NCBI RefSeq assembly: GCF_029910095.1
Contig: NZ_CP094526.1
Span: 5,456,001-5,520,000, forward strand
Length of the DNA stretch: 64,000 nt
Source of the DNA: Bradyrhizobium sp. ISRA464
GTDB taxonomy: Bacteria > Pseudomonadota > Alphaproteobacteria > Rhizobiales > Xanthobacteraceae
Direction: 5' to 3'
In this document: piece by piece, positions 17,985 to 31,592 of the stretch
How positions within the stretch are numbered: the first letter of the stretch is position 1
Layout of the letters: every line of letters starts with the position of its first letter
Notes under the pieces: generated by a model
Seen by the model: only the letters and a program-made list of their open reading frames with translations
Told to the model about the DNA's origin: nothing
Database searches by the model: none
Translations under genes and position numbers: made by a program

Positions 17985-19607
17985 ATGAGCGACGTGGCGC
18001 TACCCGGCTCGATCGAACCTGCCTTGAAGAAGGGTCCCGATCTCGACAAGGGCTTTCACCCACTGACCGGCATCATCTACATGGGCGTGGTCGCGGCAGC
18101 GCTCCTCTTCGTCGCCTACAGCATCTACGCCGACATCAACGCCACCGGCGCTCGCGTCACCTCCTATCTCCCCTTCATCCTGCTGTTCGTCGCCCTGCTG
18201 ATTGCGCTCGGCTTCGAATTCGTCAACGGTTTCCATGACACCGCAAATGCGGTCGCGACCGTGATCTACACCCGCTCGCTGCCGGCTCACGTTGCCGTGG
18301 TCTGGTCGGGCATGTTCAACCTGTTTGGCGTGCTGCTCTCGAGCGGCGCGGTCGCGTTCGGCATCGTGTCGCTGCTTCCGGTCGAACTGATCCTGCAGGT
18401 CGGCAGCAGTGCGGGCTTCGCGATGGTGTTCGCGCTCCTGATCGCCGCCATCATCTGGAATCTCGGCACCTGGTGGCTCGGCCTGCCGGCCTCGAGCTCG
18501 CACACCCTGATCGGATCGATCATGGGTGTCGGCATCACCAACGCGCTGTTGCGCGGCCGCGACGGCACTTCGGGTGTGGACTGGTCGCAGGCGGTCAACA
18601 TCGCCAAGGCGCTGCTGCTGTCGCCGCTGTTCGGCTTCGTGCTCGCGGCGCTTCTGCTCTACGTCCTCAAGGCCGTGCTGCTGCGCGCGACACCCAAACT
18701 GTTCGGCGAGCCGGTCGGCGACCAGCCGCCGCCGTGGTGGATCCGCGGCATCCTGATCCTGACCTGCACGCTGGTCAGCTTCTTCCACGGCTCCAATGAC
18801 GGCCAGAAGGGCATGGGCCTCATCATGCTGATCCTGATCGGCACCGTGCCGACCGCCTATGCGCTGAACCGCGCGCTCCCGAGCAGCCAGATCGAGCAGT
18901 TCGCCGCGCATTCGGCTGCGGCCAGCAAGGTCATCGAAGGCAAGGCCTCCGGTTACAACGTGATCGGCAACCCCCGCCCCGCCGTGACCAACTATGTCTC
19001 CCAGCACCAGATCAACGAAGGCACCTTCCCGTCGCTCGCCGTGCTGGTCCGCGACATCGGTCAGCAGGTTGCCCAGTACGGATCGTTGGCCAAGTTTCCG
19101 GCTGACGCGGTCGGCAACACCCGCAACGACATGTACCTTGCCTCCGAGGCGATCCGCTTCCTGATGAAGGACAAGGAAGCCGAGCTCTCCGCCGCCGACG
19201 TCGCCACGCTGAGCGAATACAAGGGCTCGCTCGACAACGCGACGAAGTTCATCCCGAGCTGGGTGAAGTTCGCCGTCGCCATCGCGCTCGGCCTCGGCAC
19301 CATGGTCGGCTGGAAGCGCATCGTCGTCACCGTCGGCGAGAAGATCGGCAAGACCCACCTGACCTATGCGCAGGGCGCTTGCGCCGAGATCACGGCGGCC
19401 GCGACCATCGCTGCCGCCGACGGCTACGGCCTGCCGGTTTCGACCACGCACGTGCTGTCATCGGGCATCGCCGGCACCATGGCGGCCAACGGGTCCGGTC
19501 TGCAATGGGCGACGATCCGCAACATCGCGATGGCGTGGGTGCTGACGCTGCCGGCCGCGATGATCCTCTCGGGCGTCCTGTACTACGTGTTCTATCACGT
19601 GTTCTGA
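17985..19607 (+). CDS. inorganic phosphate transporter, PiT family
   Basis: 540 residues from ATG 17985, with AGGAG 7 bases upstream. PiT (PF01384) proteins are inner-membrane low-affinity phosphate/metal-phosphate symporters. Both family signatures are present: GFEFVNGFHDTANAVATVIYT in the first half and GLPVSTTHVLSSGIAGTMAANG in the second, each within membrane segments. A hydrophilic domain of about 150 residues (PSSQIEQFAAHSAAASKVIEG ... ATLSEYKGSLDNATKF) splits the halves, which explains the extra length over the 420-500 usual in the family. No phoU-like gene is adjacent. A strong terminator follows. Confidence 0.93.
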   Translation: MSDVALPGSIEPALKKGPDLDKGFHPLTGIIYMGVVAAALLFVAYSIYADINATGARVTSYLPFILLFVALLIALGFEFVNGFHDTANAVATVIYTRSLPAHVAVVWSGMFNLFGVLLSSGAVAFGIVSLLPVELILQVGSSAGFAMVFALLIAAIIWNLGTWWLGLPASSSHTLIGSIMGVGITNALLRGRDGTSGVDWSQAVNIAKALLLSPLFGFVLAALLLYVLKAVLLRATPKLFGEPVGDQPPPWWIRGILILTCTLVSFFHGSNDGQKGMGLIMLILIGTVPTAYALNRALPSSQIEQFAAHSAAASKVIEGKASGYNVIGNPRPAVTNYVSQHQINEGTFPSLAVLVRDIGQQVAQYGSLAKFPADAVGNTRNDMYLASEAIRFLMKDKEAELSAADVATLSEYKGSLDNATKFIPSWVKFAVAIALGLGTMVGWKRIVVTVGEKIGKTHLTYAQGACAEITAAATIAAADGYGLPVSTTHVLSSGIAGTMAANGSGLQWATIRNIAMAWVLTLPAAMILSGVLYYVFYHVF

Positions 19608-19645
19608 CGACAACGCCGTCGGGGCGATGCCCCGCGCCGGACGAC

Positions 19646-19675
19646 AAGGCCCGCACCATCCGGTGCGGGCCTTTT
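19646..19675 (+). terminator. rho-independent terminator after the PiT gene
   Basis: AAGGCCCGCACC-ATCC-GGTGCGGGCCTT, 11-12 bp stem followed by TT. It lies between convergent genes and can serve the LysR gene on the minus strand as well. Confidence 0.85.
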
Positions 19676-19718
19676 GCATTTAGCCGTGAGGCAATGGCCA
19701 CCGCGCAGGGCCGGATGC

Positions 19719-20627
19719 TCAGGCGGCGTAGCCCTTGGCCACCTCGGCGAGCAGACCGCGCGCCCATTTGTGCAAGCCTGACTTGGCGGTCCTGGCGCTC
19801 CAGTACATGTCGATCGAGATCGGCACCCGGAACGGCAGGGCAGCGACATGCAGCCCGCCGCGCATCGCGCGCGCCAGATGATACGGAATGGTGGCGACGA
19901 GCCGGGTGCCGGCGATGATGCGCTCCAGACTGTCATGATTGGGAAGGGTTACCGCCGGCTCCAGCGCGATGTCCTTGGCCTTGAGAACATCGAGATAGAG
20001 CGGCTGCCACTCGCCGCTATGGGTCACAAAGACATGCTGCGCCCTGGCATAGGCCGACAGCGCGACGCGACCGCGCGCGAGCGGATTGTCCGGATCCATC
20101 ACACAAACATAGTGATCAGTAAGAATGTGGCGCCGATAGAAGCTCCCGCCGACGATCCCGACCGGACCAAGGACGATGTCGCACTGGTTCTGCTTGAGAT
20201 GGACGTTGCCATGTCCGGCGGCATCGAGCAGCACCAGCCGCGCCTGCGGCGCGCTCGCGCGCAGCCGGGCGCAGAATTGCGGGATCAGCGTCTGGCGTTC
20301 GTGATAGTTGCAGGAGATCGTCATGGTGCCTTGCGCGACGGCCGGATCGAACTCGGCCGGCACGGCAAGCCCCTCCATCTCGCCGATCATGTCCCGCGCC
20401 CAGGCGACCAGCGACGCGCAGCGCTCGGTCGCGCTGACGCCATTACCCTGGCGAACGAACAGCGGATCGCGCAGCACGCCGCGCAACCGCTCGATCGCGT
20501 AGCTGATCGTCGACTGGTTGACGTCGAGCCGCTTGGCCGCAGCCGAGAACGACTGCAGGTCGTACACCAGCACGAGGGTCCGCAAGGTCCCGATGTCGAT
20601 CGGATCGATCGATGAATTGGCCGCCAC
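19719..20627 (-). CDS. LysR-family transcriptional regulator
   Basis: 302 residues; GGAGG lies 7 bases before ATG 20627. The N-terminal winged helix-turn-helix (LRTLVLVYDLQSFSAAAKRLDVNQSTISYAIERLRGVLRDPLFVRQGNGV, residues 14-63) is classical LysR, followed by a periplasmic-binding-like effector domain (AVAQGTMTISCNYHERQTLIPQF to the end). LysR proteins usually control a divergent neighbour; here that is the small-protein/czc locus starting 158 bases away, although metal control by LysR proteins would be unusual. Target and effector are unknown. Confidence 0.92.
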   Translation of the reverse strand: MAANSSIDPIDIGTLRTLVLVYDLQSFSAAAKRLDVNQSTISYAIERLRGVLRDPLFVRQGNGVSATERCASLVAWARDMIGEMEGLAVPAEFDPAVAQGTMTISCNYHERQTLIPQFCARLRASAPQARLVLLDAAGHGNVHLKQNQCDIVLGPVGIVGGSFYRRHILTDHYVCVMDPDNPLARGRVALSAYARAQHVFVTHSGEWQPLYLDVLKAKDIALEPAVTLPNHDSLERIIAGTRLVATIPYHLARAMRGGLHVAALPFRVPISIDMYWSARTAKSGLHKWARGLLAEVAKGYAA

Positions 20628-20785
20628 GCCTGACCTCCCGCATTGGCCTCCGGCCGGTAGCCTAGCACAAGGCCATGCAGAATCTCGATGACCCCGATTG
20701 TGGCCGCGGGCGGCCGGCCTCTTCGCTGCGCACAGGGCCGAGTTTGTGATAGTGCTGATTGCCGATCCTTGCTATCGGTAGGTGG

Positions 20786-21148
20786 ATGAGGCGAAAAATC
20801 GGCAGATCGCGCTCCAGCGCGGCTTTCCTCCGTGGGCTCTTAACCGCATTTCTTGCGATGGCTTATGTCGTCGTCGGGGCCGGTGGAGAGATTTCCTGCG
20901 CCGCGGAGACGCTTGAGATCAACAGTCGGGCCACGGTAGACGTTGCGCAAGACAAAGCCGACCCGGGGACCGAGAAATCGGCCACTGTCGTCGACCATTG
21001 CTACACCTGCGTGCCTCTGTTGCTGCCGGCCCCGGTGCTGGTCGCGGAGCCACCGGCGAAGCCGGCCGTACTGACCCTCAGGACGCCAACCTTCGTTCTC
21101 AAGGCTCATCCCGGGCTCGATACGCCGCCGCCTAAATATCCGGCCTGA
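20786..21148 (+). CDS. small exported protein heading the czc-type operon
   Basis: 120 residues from ATG 20786. A TTG at 20759 would add nine residues. N-terminal signal or anchor (AAFLRGLLTAFLAMAYVVVGAGG) followed by a short soluble part containing HCYTC (around residue 70) and a Pro-rich C-terminus (LLLPAPVLVAEPPAKP ... DTPPPKYPA). His-Cys-x2-Cys suggests metal contact in the periplasm. It is 55 bases upstream of the outer-membrane gene of the metal efflux operon. I know of similar small proteins ahead of RND metal pumps, but no named family. Confidence 0.6.
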   Translation: MRRKIGRSRSSAAFLRGLLTAFLAMAYVVVGAGGEISCAAETLEINSRATVDVAQDKADPGTEKSATVVDHCYTCVPLLLPAPVLVAEPPAKPAVLTLRTPTFVLKAHPGLDTPPPKYPA

Positions 21149-21203
21149 ACGCGTCTTCGGAGTGCGGAACGCTCGACTGATCGGTTCGTCAGGTAGCTCT
21201 TCT

Positions 21204-22471
21204 ATGTTCGCCAAGACAATTACGCGTCTTGCGTGCGTGGCCGCATTTCTGGTCGGCCCGTGGCTCGCAGGTCCGTCATATTCGCAGACCCTCACGATGA
21301 GGGCTGCGCTGGCGCGCGCGCTCGCCGCCAGCCCCCGTCTGACCGCAGCCGAACGCGACGTGGGAATTGCCACCGGCCAACGCATGCAGGCCGGGGCATT
21401 GCTGAATCCCGAGCTGTCCTACGAGCAGGATAATTCCTTCGGCTCGGGCGTGTACCGGGGAACGAAATCAGCGGAGACCACACTGCAGATCAGCCAGGCG
21501 TTCGAATGGTTCGGCAAGCGCGAGGCCCGGATCGCGGCCGGCCGCGCGGGCGTCGAGGTGGCGGCGATACAGCGGACGGCCGTTCGGTTGGAGGTCCTTT
21601 CCGAGACGGCGATCGCCTTCCTGAACGTGCTTGGGACGCAGCGCCGGATCCAGATCCTCGATGAGCAGGTCGCCGCCATTGACCGGCTGTCTCCACTGCT
21701 CCAGCGCCGCGTCGAGGCCGGTGCGTCGTCCCCCGCGGAAACCGGGCGGGCGGAAGTGGCTTCCGCCCTGGTGAAGGCAGATCGTGAACGCGTCAGAGCG
21801 TCGCTGGCGAGCGCGAGGCGCGAACTGGCAGTCCTCATGGGAGACGCAACGCCGAAATTCGCGGCTGTTTCCGGCCGTTTCGATATCGCAGGCCGGCCGC
21901 CCTCGTTTCCGTCCGTGGTGGCGGCGATCGATGCAAACCCGCAATTGGTCCGCTGGACCGCCGTCTATGCCCAGCGCAACGCCGAACTCCTGCTGGCGCG
22001 GCTGAAGCCATATCCGGACGTGAGCGTCGCCGCCGGATGGCGTCATTTCAACACCACAAACGACGATGCGGTCCGGCTGACCCTCTCTGTGCCCATCCCG
22101 GTTTTCGATCAGAACCAAGGCAACATTCTCTCCGCTGAGGAAGCTCTGGCGAAGACGAAGGCGGAGCGGGAGGCCAACCGCAACACGCTGATCGTCGTCG
22201 CGGGGCGCGCGTATGACTCGTTGCAGGGTTCGCTGCGCGAGCTTGCAATCCTGCGCGAGATCGCGATTCCCAAAGCCCAACAGGCGGCGGATGCCATTTC
22301 GGAAGGCTACGGCCAGGGCCGCTACACCCTCCTGGAAGTGCTGGATGCTCAGGCCAACGTTGCCCAGGCCCGATTGCGCGAGCAGGAAGCCCTGCAGAAT
22401 TTCCACGTCGCCGTCGCAACCATCGAGGGGCTGGTCGGCAATCCTTTTTCGCTCGCCCGCGAGAGCTCACG

Positions 22472-22475
<4 letters not shown>
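21204..22475 (+). CDS. czcC: CzcC-type outer-membrane metal efflux protein
   Basis: 423 residues from ATG 21204, with AGGTAG upstream. A signal peptide (MFAKTITRLACVAAFLVGPWLAGPSYSQ, cleavage near 28) is followed by two outer-membrane-efflux (OEP) repeats: LTMRAALARALAASPRLTAAERDVGIA and later FPSVVAAIDANPQLVRWTAVYAQRNAELLLARLKPYPDVSVAAGWRHF. The VPIPVFDQNQGNI strand and GRYTLLEVLDAQANVAQARLREQEA helix are typical of CzcC/CusC. It forms the trimeric outer-membrane duct of the CzcCBA-like tripartite pump and overlaps the adaptor gene by ATGA. The metal specificity cannot be read from this subunit. Confidence 0.9.
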
Positions 22476-27010
<4,535 letters not shown>

Positions 27011-27108
27011 CGTGTGACGAGACAGCCCGAGGGCCTTCGCCGATGCGATCAAGGGATCGCAAGCTGCTCCGCGAGGAAGGCAGGACACAAGAACAAGACA
27101 TAGACGAA

Positions 27109-27957
27109 ATGAACGAAACCGCGATCTCGAACTCCACCGTCCGATACCGGATCACCGGCATGGATTGCTCGGACTGCGCGGCCAAGATCAAGGGCGCAGT
27201 CAGCAAGGTGCCAGGCGTGGACGAGGTGGACGTCTCGATCGCCAGCCAAATCATGACGCTGCGGCTGGGCGAAGGTGATCATCGGTTGCCGCTTGTCGAA
27301 CAGACGGTGACGGGGCTCGGATATCAGCTCGCCCGCACGGACGGCGGCGATAGCTGCCGCGACACACCCGAACCCACCCACGTCACGCCAGCCTACCAGC
27401 GCGCTCTTTGGATCGTGGTGCTGCTCAACGTCGGTTACGGCCTGGTGGAAATTATCGGAGGCTTCATCTCGGGCTCCCAAGCCCTGAAAGCGGACGCGCT
27501 CGACTTCCTCGGGGATGGATCGATCACCTTTCTGGCATTGCTTTCCATCAGTTGGAGTCTTCGCTGGCGCGCGCGCTCAGCGCTCCTGCAGGGCCTGTTT
27601 CTAGGGGCGCTAGGGATCCTCGTCTTACTGAACGCAGCCTACCGCACAGTCGTCTTGAACCAGCCGGAGGCCGATCTGATGGGCATCTTCGGTTTCATTG
27701 CCCTGGGGGTGAACTTTGCGTCGGCTGCGCTGCTGCTCCCTCACAGGGCGGGGGATGCCAACGTTCGTGCGGTTTGGCTGTTCTCCCGCAACGATGCCAT
27801 CGGCAACGCGGCCGTGGTCATTGCGGCGGGCCTCGTCTGGTGGACGGAAACGCCGTGGCCCGATCTGGTCGTCGCCGTCGTGATTGCCGGCCTGTTTCTC
27901 CATTCCGCTTGGGCCATTGTTCGCGATGCGAGCCGAGACCTCAAGACAGCGCAATGA
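27109..27957 (+). CDS. HMA-domain / cation-diffusion-facilitator fusion transporter
   Basis: 282 residues from ATG 27109; an in-frame ATG at 27043 would add 22 polar residues. Residues 10-75 form a heavy-metal-associated (ferredoxin-like) domain with GMDCSDCAAKI, Cys20 and Cys23 as metal ligands. Residues about 95-275 are a CDF-like membrane domain of five to six helices: VLLNVGYGLVEIIGGFISGSQALKADALDFLGDGSITFLALL, with Asp residues at the usual metal site, and FSRNDAIGNAAVVIAAGLVWW. The cytoplasmic C-terminal CDF domain is missing, and the HMA domain at the front may replace it. It probably exports a metal ion from the cytosol, complementing the czc pump. Confidence 0.85.
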   Translation: MNETAISNSTVRYRITGMDCSDCAAKIKGAVSKVPGVDEVDVSIASQIMTLRLGEGDHRLPLVEQTVTGLGYQLARTDGGDSCRDTPEPTHVTPAYQRALWIVVLLNVGYGLVEIIGGFISGSQALKADALDFLGDGSITFLALLSISWSLRWRARSALLQGLFLGALGILVLLNAAYRTVVLNQPEADLMGIFGFIALGVNFASAALLLPHRAGDANVRAVWLFSRNDAIGNAAVVIAAGLVWWTETPWPDLVVAVVIAGLFLHSAWAIVRDASRDLKTAQ

Positions 27958-27962
27958 TCGCC

Positions 27963-27994
27963 CAGAAGTGAGCGGCTGACGCCGCTCACTTCTG
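27963..27994 (+). terminator. perfect 14-bp stem after the metal efflux genes
   Basis: CAGAAGTGAGCGGC-TGAC-GCCGCTCACTTCTG, starting 5 bases after the stop codon. No T-run follows, so it may be a weak terminator or an mRNA 3'-end stabiliser. Confidence 0.7.
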
Positions 27995-28092
27995 ATGGCC
28001 ATGCAATAATTCGATGACCTTGATTGAGTCTATCGAATTGAGTGATTGCGCGCCCCTGGCTAGCCTTTGCAAAAAGCCGCCCGGGAGGATCA

Positions 28093-29274
28093 ATGACCAG
28101 CACCGTGCCGGTCGTCACGGATATCTCGTATCAGGATCTGCTCGACGACCCCTATCCGATCTTCCGCCGCCTGCGTGAGACGGCGCCCGCCGTGTTCGTC
28201 GAGACGGCGAAGCTGACGCTGGTGACGCGCTTCGACGACATCGCAAAGGTCGAGCGCGATCCGGCGACCTACTCGGCTGACAATCCCGCCTCGCTGGTCA
28301 ACAAGGTGATGGGGCCGACCTTCATGCGCAAGGACGGCGCCGAACATGCGATCGGCCGCAAGGCGATCGAACCGTCCTTCCGGCCCGCGATGATCAAGGA
28401 GCACTGGGCGCCGAAGTTCACGGCGATCTGCGTGACGCTGATCGACGCGCTCGCCGGCGCGGGCGAGGCCGATCTGTTCACGGCGCTCGCTGCGCCGATG
28501 GCTTCGCTCAGCCTGATGGAGATGATCGGCTTTGACCCGATGCCGTGGCAGATCCTAGCCGAATGGTCGCAATCGCTGATCGACGGCGCGGGCAATTACG
28601 CCGGCGATGCCGAGATCGAGCGCAAGGCGATGCAGGCCGGGGCGGCCGTCGACGCCGCGATCGAGGCGGTACTCGATCATCACCGCAGCCATCCCAACCC
28701 CTCGATCCTGTCGTCGATGGTCTATGCCGATCCGCCGATGTCGATCGAGGCTGTCAGAGCCAACATCAAGGTGATCATCGGCGGCGGGCTGAACGAGCCG
28801 CGCGACGCGATCCTCACGCTCGTGCTCGGCCTCCTGGAAAATCCGGCGCAGAAGAGAAGTGTGCTGGCGAAGCCGGAGCTATGGCCGGCCGCGCTCGAGG
28901 AAGCGGTGCGCTGGGTCTCGCCGATCGGCATGTATCCGCGCCGCGTGACCCGCAGCGTCGATCTCTCCGGCGTCGAGCTGCCGCAGGATCTTCAGATCGG
29001 GCTCTGCGTCGGCACGGCGAACCGCGACGACAAGCGGTTTGCCGATCCTGACAGCTTCGACGTCTTGCGGCCCAAGCAGTCGCATCTGGCATTCGGCGCC
29101 GGGCCGCATTTCTGCGCCGGCACCTGGGTCTCGCGGCTCACCGTCGGCAAGATCGTGGGGCCGATGCTGTTCGAGCGACTGCGCAATTTGCGGCTCCGCG
29201 ACGACGCCCCGCCGGTCGTGCGCGGCTGGGTGTTCCGCGGGCCGGTCTCGCTGCCGGTGAGGTGGGATGCGTGA
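28093..29274 (+). CDS. cytochrome P450
   Basis: 393 residues from ATG 28093, with GGGAGG just upstream. Bacterial class I P450 heme monooxygenase, needing a separate ferredoxin and reductase that are not in the neighbourhood. The heme-binding loop is FGAGPHFCAG at 334-343, Cys341 being the thiolate ligand. The ExxR pair is EEAVRW, and the PERF-like region is RFADPDSFDVLRP. The I-helix reads IIGGGLNEPRDAIL: the acid is present, but the usual oxygen-activating Thr is Pro. The substrate is unknown. Confidence 0.93.
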   Translation: MTSTVPVVTDISYQDLLDDPYPIFRRLRETAPAVFVETAKLTLVTRFDDIAKVERDPATYSADNPASLVNKVMGPTFMRKDGAEHAIGRKAIEPSFRPAMIKEHWAPKFTAICVTLIDALAGAGEADLFTALAAPMASLSLMEMIGFDPMPWQILAEWSQSLIDGAGNYAGDAEIERKAMQAGAAVDAAIEAVLDHHRSHPNPSILSSMVYADPPMSIEAVRANIKVIIGGGLNEPRDAILTLVLGLLENPAQKRSVLAKPELWPAALEEAVRWVSPIGMYPRRVTRSVDLSGVELPQDLQIGLCVGTANRDDKRFADPDSFDVLRPKQSHLAFGAGPHFCAGTWVSRLTVGKIVGPMLFERLRNLRLRDDAPPVVRGWVFRGPVSLPVRWDA

Positions 29275-29298
29275 GGCAGCAATGACGACTGGGAGAAA

Positions 29299-30471
29299 TC
29301 ACGCCGCCAGCGCGTTCTCCACGATCTTCACGAAATACGATGTGCCGTAAACGATCGCCTCGTCGTTGAAATTATAGGCAGGGTGGTGCAGGCCAGCGCT
29401 GTCGCCGTTGCCGCAGAAGATGAAGGCGCCGGGTCGCGATTCCAGCATGTAGGAGAAATCCTCGGCGCCCATCAGCGGCGGCATCTCGTGCACGTTGGCG
29501 GCGCCGGCGACTTCCTTCGCGACGCGGGTCGCGAATTCGGTCTGCGAACCGTGGTTCACGGTGACCGGATAACCGCGCTCATAGGTGAGATCGATTTTCG
29601 CGCCGGTCATCTTCGCGACGCCGTCGACGACCTCGCGCACGCGCTTCTCGACGAGGTCGCGGACCTCCTTGGTCAGCGTGCGCACGGTGCCGCGCAGCTC
29701 CGCGGTCTGCGGGATCACGTTGCGGGCGTTGCCGGCGTGAAATTCGCACATCGAGATCACCGCGGAATCGAGCGGATCGACGGTGCGCGAGACGATCTGC
29801 TGCAGCGCGGTGATGAGCTGCGCACCGACCAGCACGGAATCGATGCATTTGTGCGGCCGCGCGGCGTGACCGCCGTGCCCCTCGATCTTGATGTCGATCG
29901 CGTCGGTTGCGGCCATGATCGGGCCGGTGCGGATCGCGAACGAGCCGACCGGAATCCCCGGGCCGTTGTGCATGCCGTAGACCTGCTCGATGCCGAAACG
30001 GTCCATCAGGCCGTCCTTGATCATCGCGGCGGCTCCGGCCCCGCCCTCCTCGGCCGGCTGGAAGATCACGACGGCGTCGCCGGCGAAATTGCGCGTCTCG
30101 GCGAGATAGCGCGCGGCGCCAAGCAGCATCGCGGTGTGGCCGTCATGGCCGCAGGCGTGCATCTTGCCGGGCGTCTTGGAGGCGTACGGCAGGTTGGTTT
30201 CCTCATGGATCGGCAGGGCATCCATGTCGGCGCGGAGCCCGATCACCTTGATGTCGCCCTTGGCGGGTCCCTTCTTGCCCTTGATCACCCCGACCACGCC
30301 GGTTTTGCCTAGGCCGGTCACGACCTCATCGCAGCCGAACTCCTTCAACCGGTCAGCCACGAATGACGCAGTGCGGTGCACGTCATAGAGCAGTTCGGGG
30401 TTTTCGTGGATGTTGCGGCGCCAGGCCTGGATGTCGGGTTGCAGATCGGCGACGCGGTTGACGATGGGCAT
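29299..30471 (-). CDS. M20-family amidohydrolase (hippurate/N-acyl-amino-acid hydrolase type)
   Basis: 390 residues from ATG 30471 (MPIVNRVADLQPDIQAWRRNIHENPELLYDVHRT). Co-catalytic metallohydrolase with ACGHDGHTAMLLGAARYLAE, the first metal histidines and aspartate, FQPAEEGGAGAAAMI with the catalytic glutamates, GMHNGPGIPVGSFA, a dimerisation domain, and GAEDFSYMLESRPGAF at the C-terminus. The family (HipO/IAA-amino-acid hydrolase) cleaves N-acyl or N-aroyl amino acids in the cytoplasm. It ends 24 bases from the convergent P450 gene and lies downstream of the IclR gene in the same direction, 168 bases away. Confidence 0.92.
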   Translation of the reverse strand: MPIVNRVADLQPDIQAWRRNIHENPELLYDVHRTASFVADRLKEFGCDEVVTGLGKTGVVGVIKGKKGPAKGDIKVIGLRADMDALPIHEETNLPYASKTPGKMHACGHDGHTAMLLGAARYLAETRNFAGDAVVIFQPAEEGGAGAAAMIKDGLMDRFGIEQVYGMHNGPGIPVGSFAIRTGPIMAATDAIDIKIEGHGGHAARPHKCIDSVLVGAQLITALQQIVSRTVDPLDSAVISMCEFHAGNARNVIPQTAELRGTVRTLTKEVRDLVEKRVREVVDGVAKMTGAKIDLTYERGYPVTVNHGSQTEFATRVAKEVAGAANVHEMPPLMGAEDFSYMLESRPGAFIFCGNGDSAGLHHPAYNFNDEAIVYGTSYFVKIVENALAA

Positions 30472-30639
30472 GAGAGTTCTGACCTCGAAGGTTGGACTGC
30501 AATTGTCCTCTCTAGCATGCAAGGACCGGTCCACCCAACAGCTGTGGCATGCCTCAGACCGGGTCCGGCGGAGCAGCAAATGCAGAGCCGGCCGACCGCT
30601 GGTTGTCGAACATGCGCTGCGCAGCCCGGATGATTTCGG

Positions 30640-31410
30640 CTAACCCGACGTGAGCATCTGGCTGCGGATTTCCTGTGCGGTGCGGCGTAGCGGAAGCAAA
30701 TATTTCTTGCGCGCGCCGGCCTCGCTGACCGTGCCCGAGATGGTGTTGACGCTGAGCGCTGCGACCACCGCGCCGGCCGGATCGCGCAAGGGCACCGCGA
30801 TGCCGCAGATCGCCGGATCGAGTTCGCCGTCGACCCAGGCATAGCCCTCGCCCTCGACGCGCGCGAGCAGCTCGCCCAGCCGCACAGGATCCGTGACCGT
30901 GCGCGGCGTGACCTGCCTGAAGGTGCCGGAGGCGAGATAGGTGTCCCGACTCGCGGGCGGCAGCGCCGCGAGCAGCACGCGGCCGAGTGACACCAGATGC
31001 GCCGGCAGGCGGCTGCCGACGCCGAGATTGGCCGACAGGATACGGCGCGCCGGCAGGCGCAGTGCGTAGACGATCTCGTCCTCGTCGAGCACCGCCATCG
31101 CGCAGGACTCGCCGATCTCGTTGCGCAGGTTTTCCAGCGCGCGTTGCGCATGCGCCCAGTACGGCAGCGCGTTGAGGTAGGACAGGCCGAGCCCAAGCGC
31201 GCGCGGCCTTAAGCTGAAATAACGTCCGTCGGAGGCGCAATATTTCAGCGCCACCAGCGTCGCCAGGATGCGGCGCGCGGTAGCGCGGTTGAGGCCGGCG
31301 GTATCCGCGGTTTCCGCCAGCGTGTGCCGTCCCGGCGGCTTGCCGAGCGCCTCGATGATCGAGAAGCCGCGCGCGATCGCACGCACGAAGCCGTCGCTCT
31401 CTTTGCTCAT
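30640..31410 (-). CDS. IclR-family transcriptional regulator (PcaR/PobR type)
   Basis: 256 residues from ATG 31410. An in-frame ATG at 31428 belongs to a duplicated copy of the start (MSKEDAMSKES); only ATG 31410 has AGAGG at 5 bases, so I prefer it. The N-terminal winged HTH (FSIIEALGKPPGRHTLAETADTAGLNRATARRILATLVALKYC) and the IclR effector domain (SANLGVGSRLPAHLVSLGRVLLAAL; AVPLRDPAGAVVAALSVNTISGTVS) are clear. These regulators control catabolic genes for aromatic and other acids. The divergent MaoC pair behind a palindrome is the likely target. Confidence 0.92.
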   Translation of the reverse strand: MSKESDGFVRAIARGFSIIEALGKPPGRHTLAETADTAGLNRATARRILATLVALKYCASDGRYFSLRPRALGLGLSYLNALPYWAHAQRALENLRNEIGESCAMAVLDEDEIVYALRLPARRILSANLGVGSRLPAHLVSLGRVLLAALPPASRDTYLASGTFRQVTPRTVTDPVRLGELLARVEGEGYAWVDGELDPAICGIAVPLRDPAGAVVAALSVNTISGTVSEAGARKKYLLPLRRTAQEIRSQMLTSG

Positions 31411-31434
31411 GGCGTCCTCTTTGCTCATGGCGTC
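31402..31434 (-). repeat. 18-bp tandem duplication of the iclR start region
   Basis: TTTGCTCATGGCGTC occurs at 31402-31416 and 31420-31434, an 18-base period. It encodes MSKEDA-MSKES; the inner ATG gains a ribosome site from the duplication. Confidence 0.9.
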
Positions 31435-31557
31435 ATTTTGTTGGGGGCGTCGTTTTGCTCATGACATCGCAGCCCGCATGGCAGCCTGCACATGACGCGG
31501 CTCTCCGCGCTTGTCAGGGGTTCCCGACCGCGCTAGCGTTCATATAGCGAATTAATT

Positions 31558-31572
31558 GTTCGCCTAGCGAAC
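31558..31572. promoter_or_regulatory. candidate IclR operator between divergent genes
   Basis: GTTCGC-CTA-GCGAAC is a perfect 6+6 palindrome 20 bases before the MaoC-pair start. A related imperfect pair GTTCATATAGCGAA precedes it at 31539-31552. Two spaced palindromes between an IclR gene and its divergent neighbour fit autoregulation plus target control. Confidence 0.55.
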
Positions 31573-31592
31573 TCCTAGCAGGAGAAACAAAG

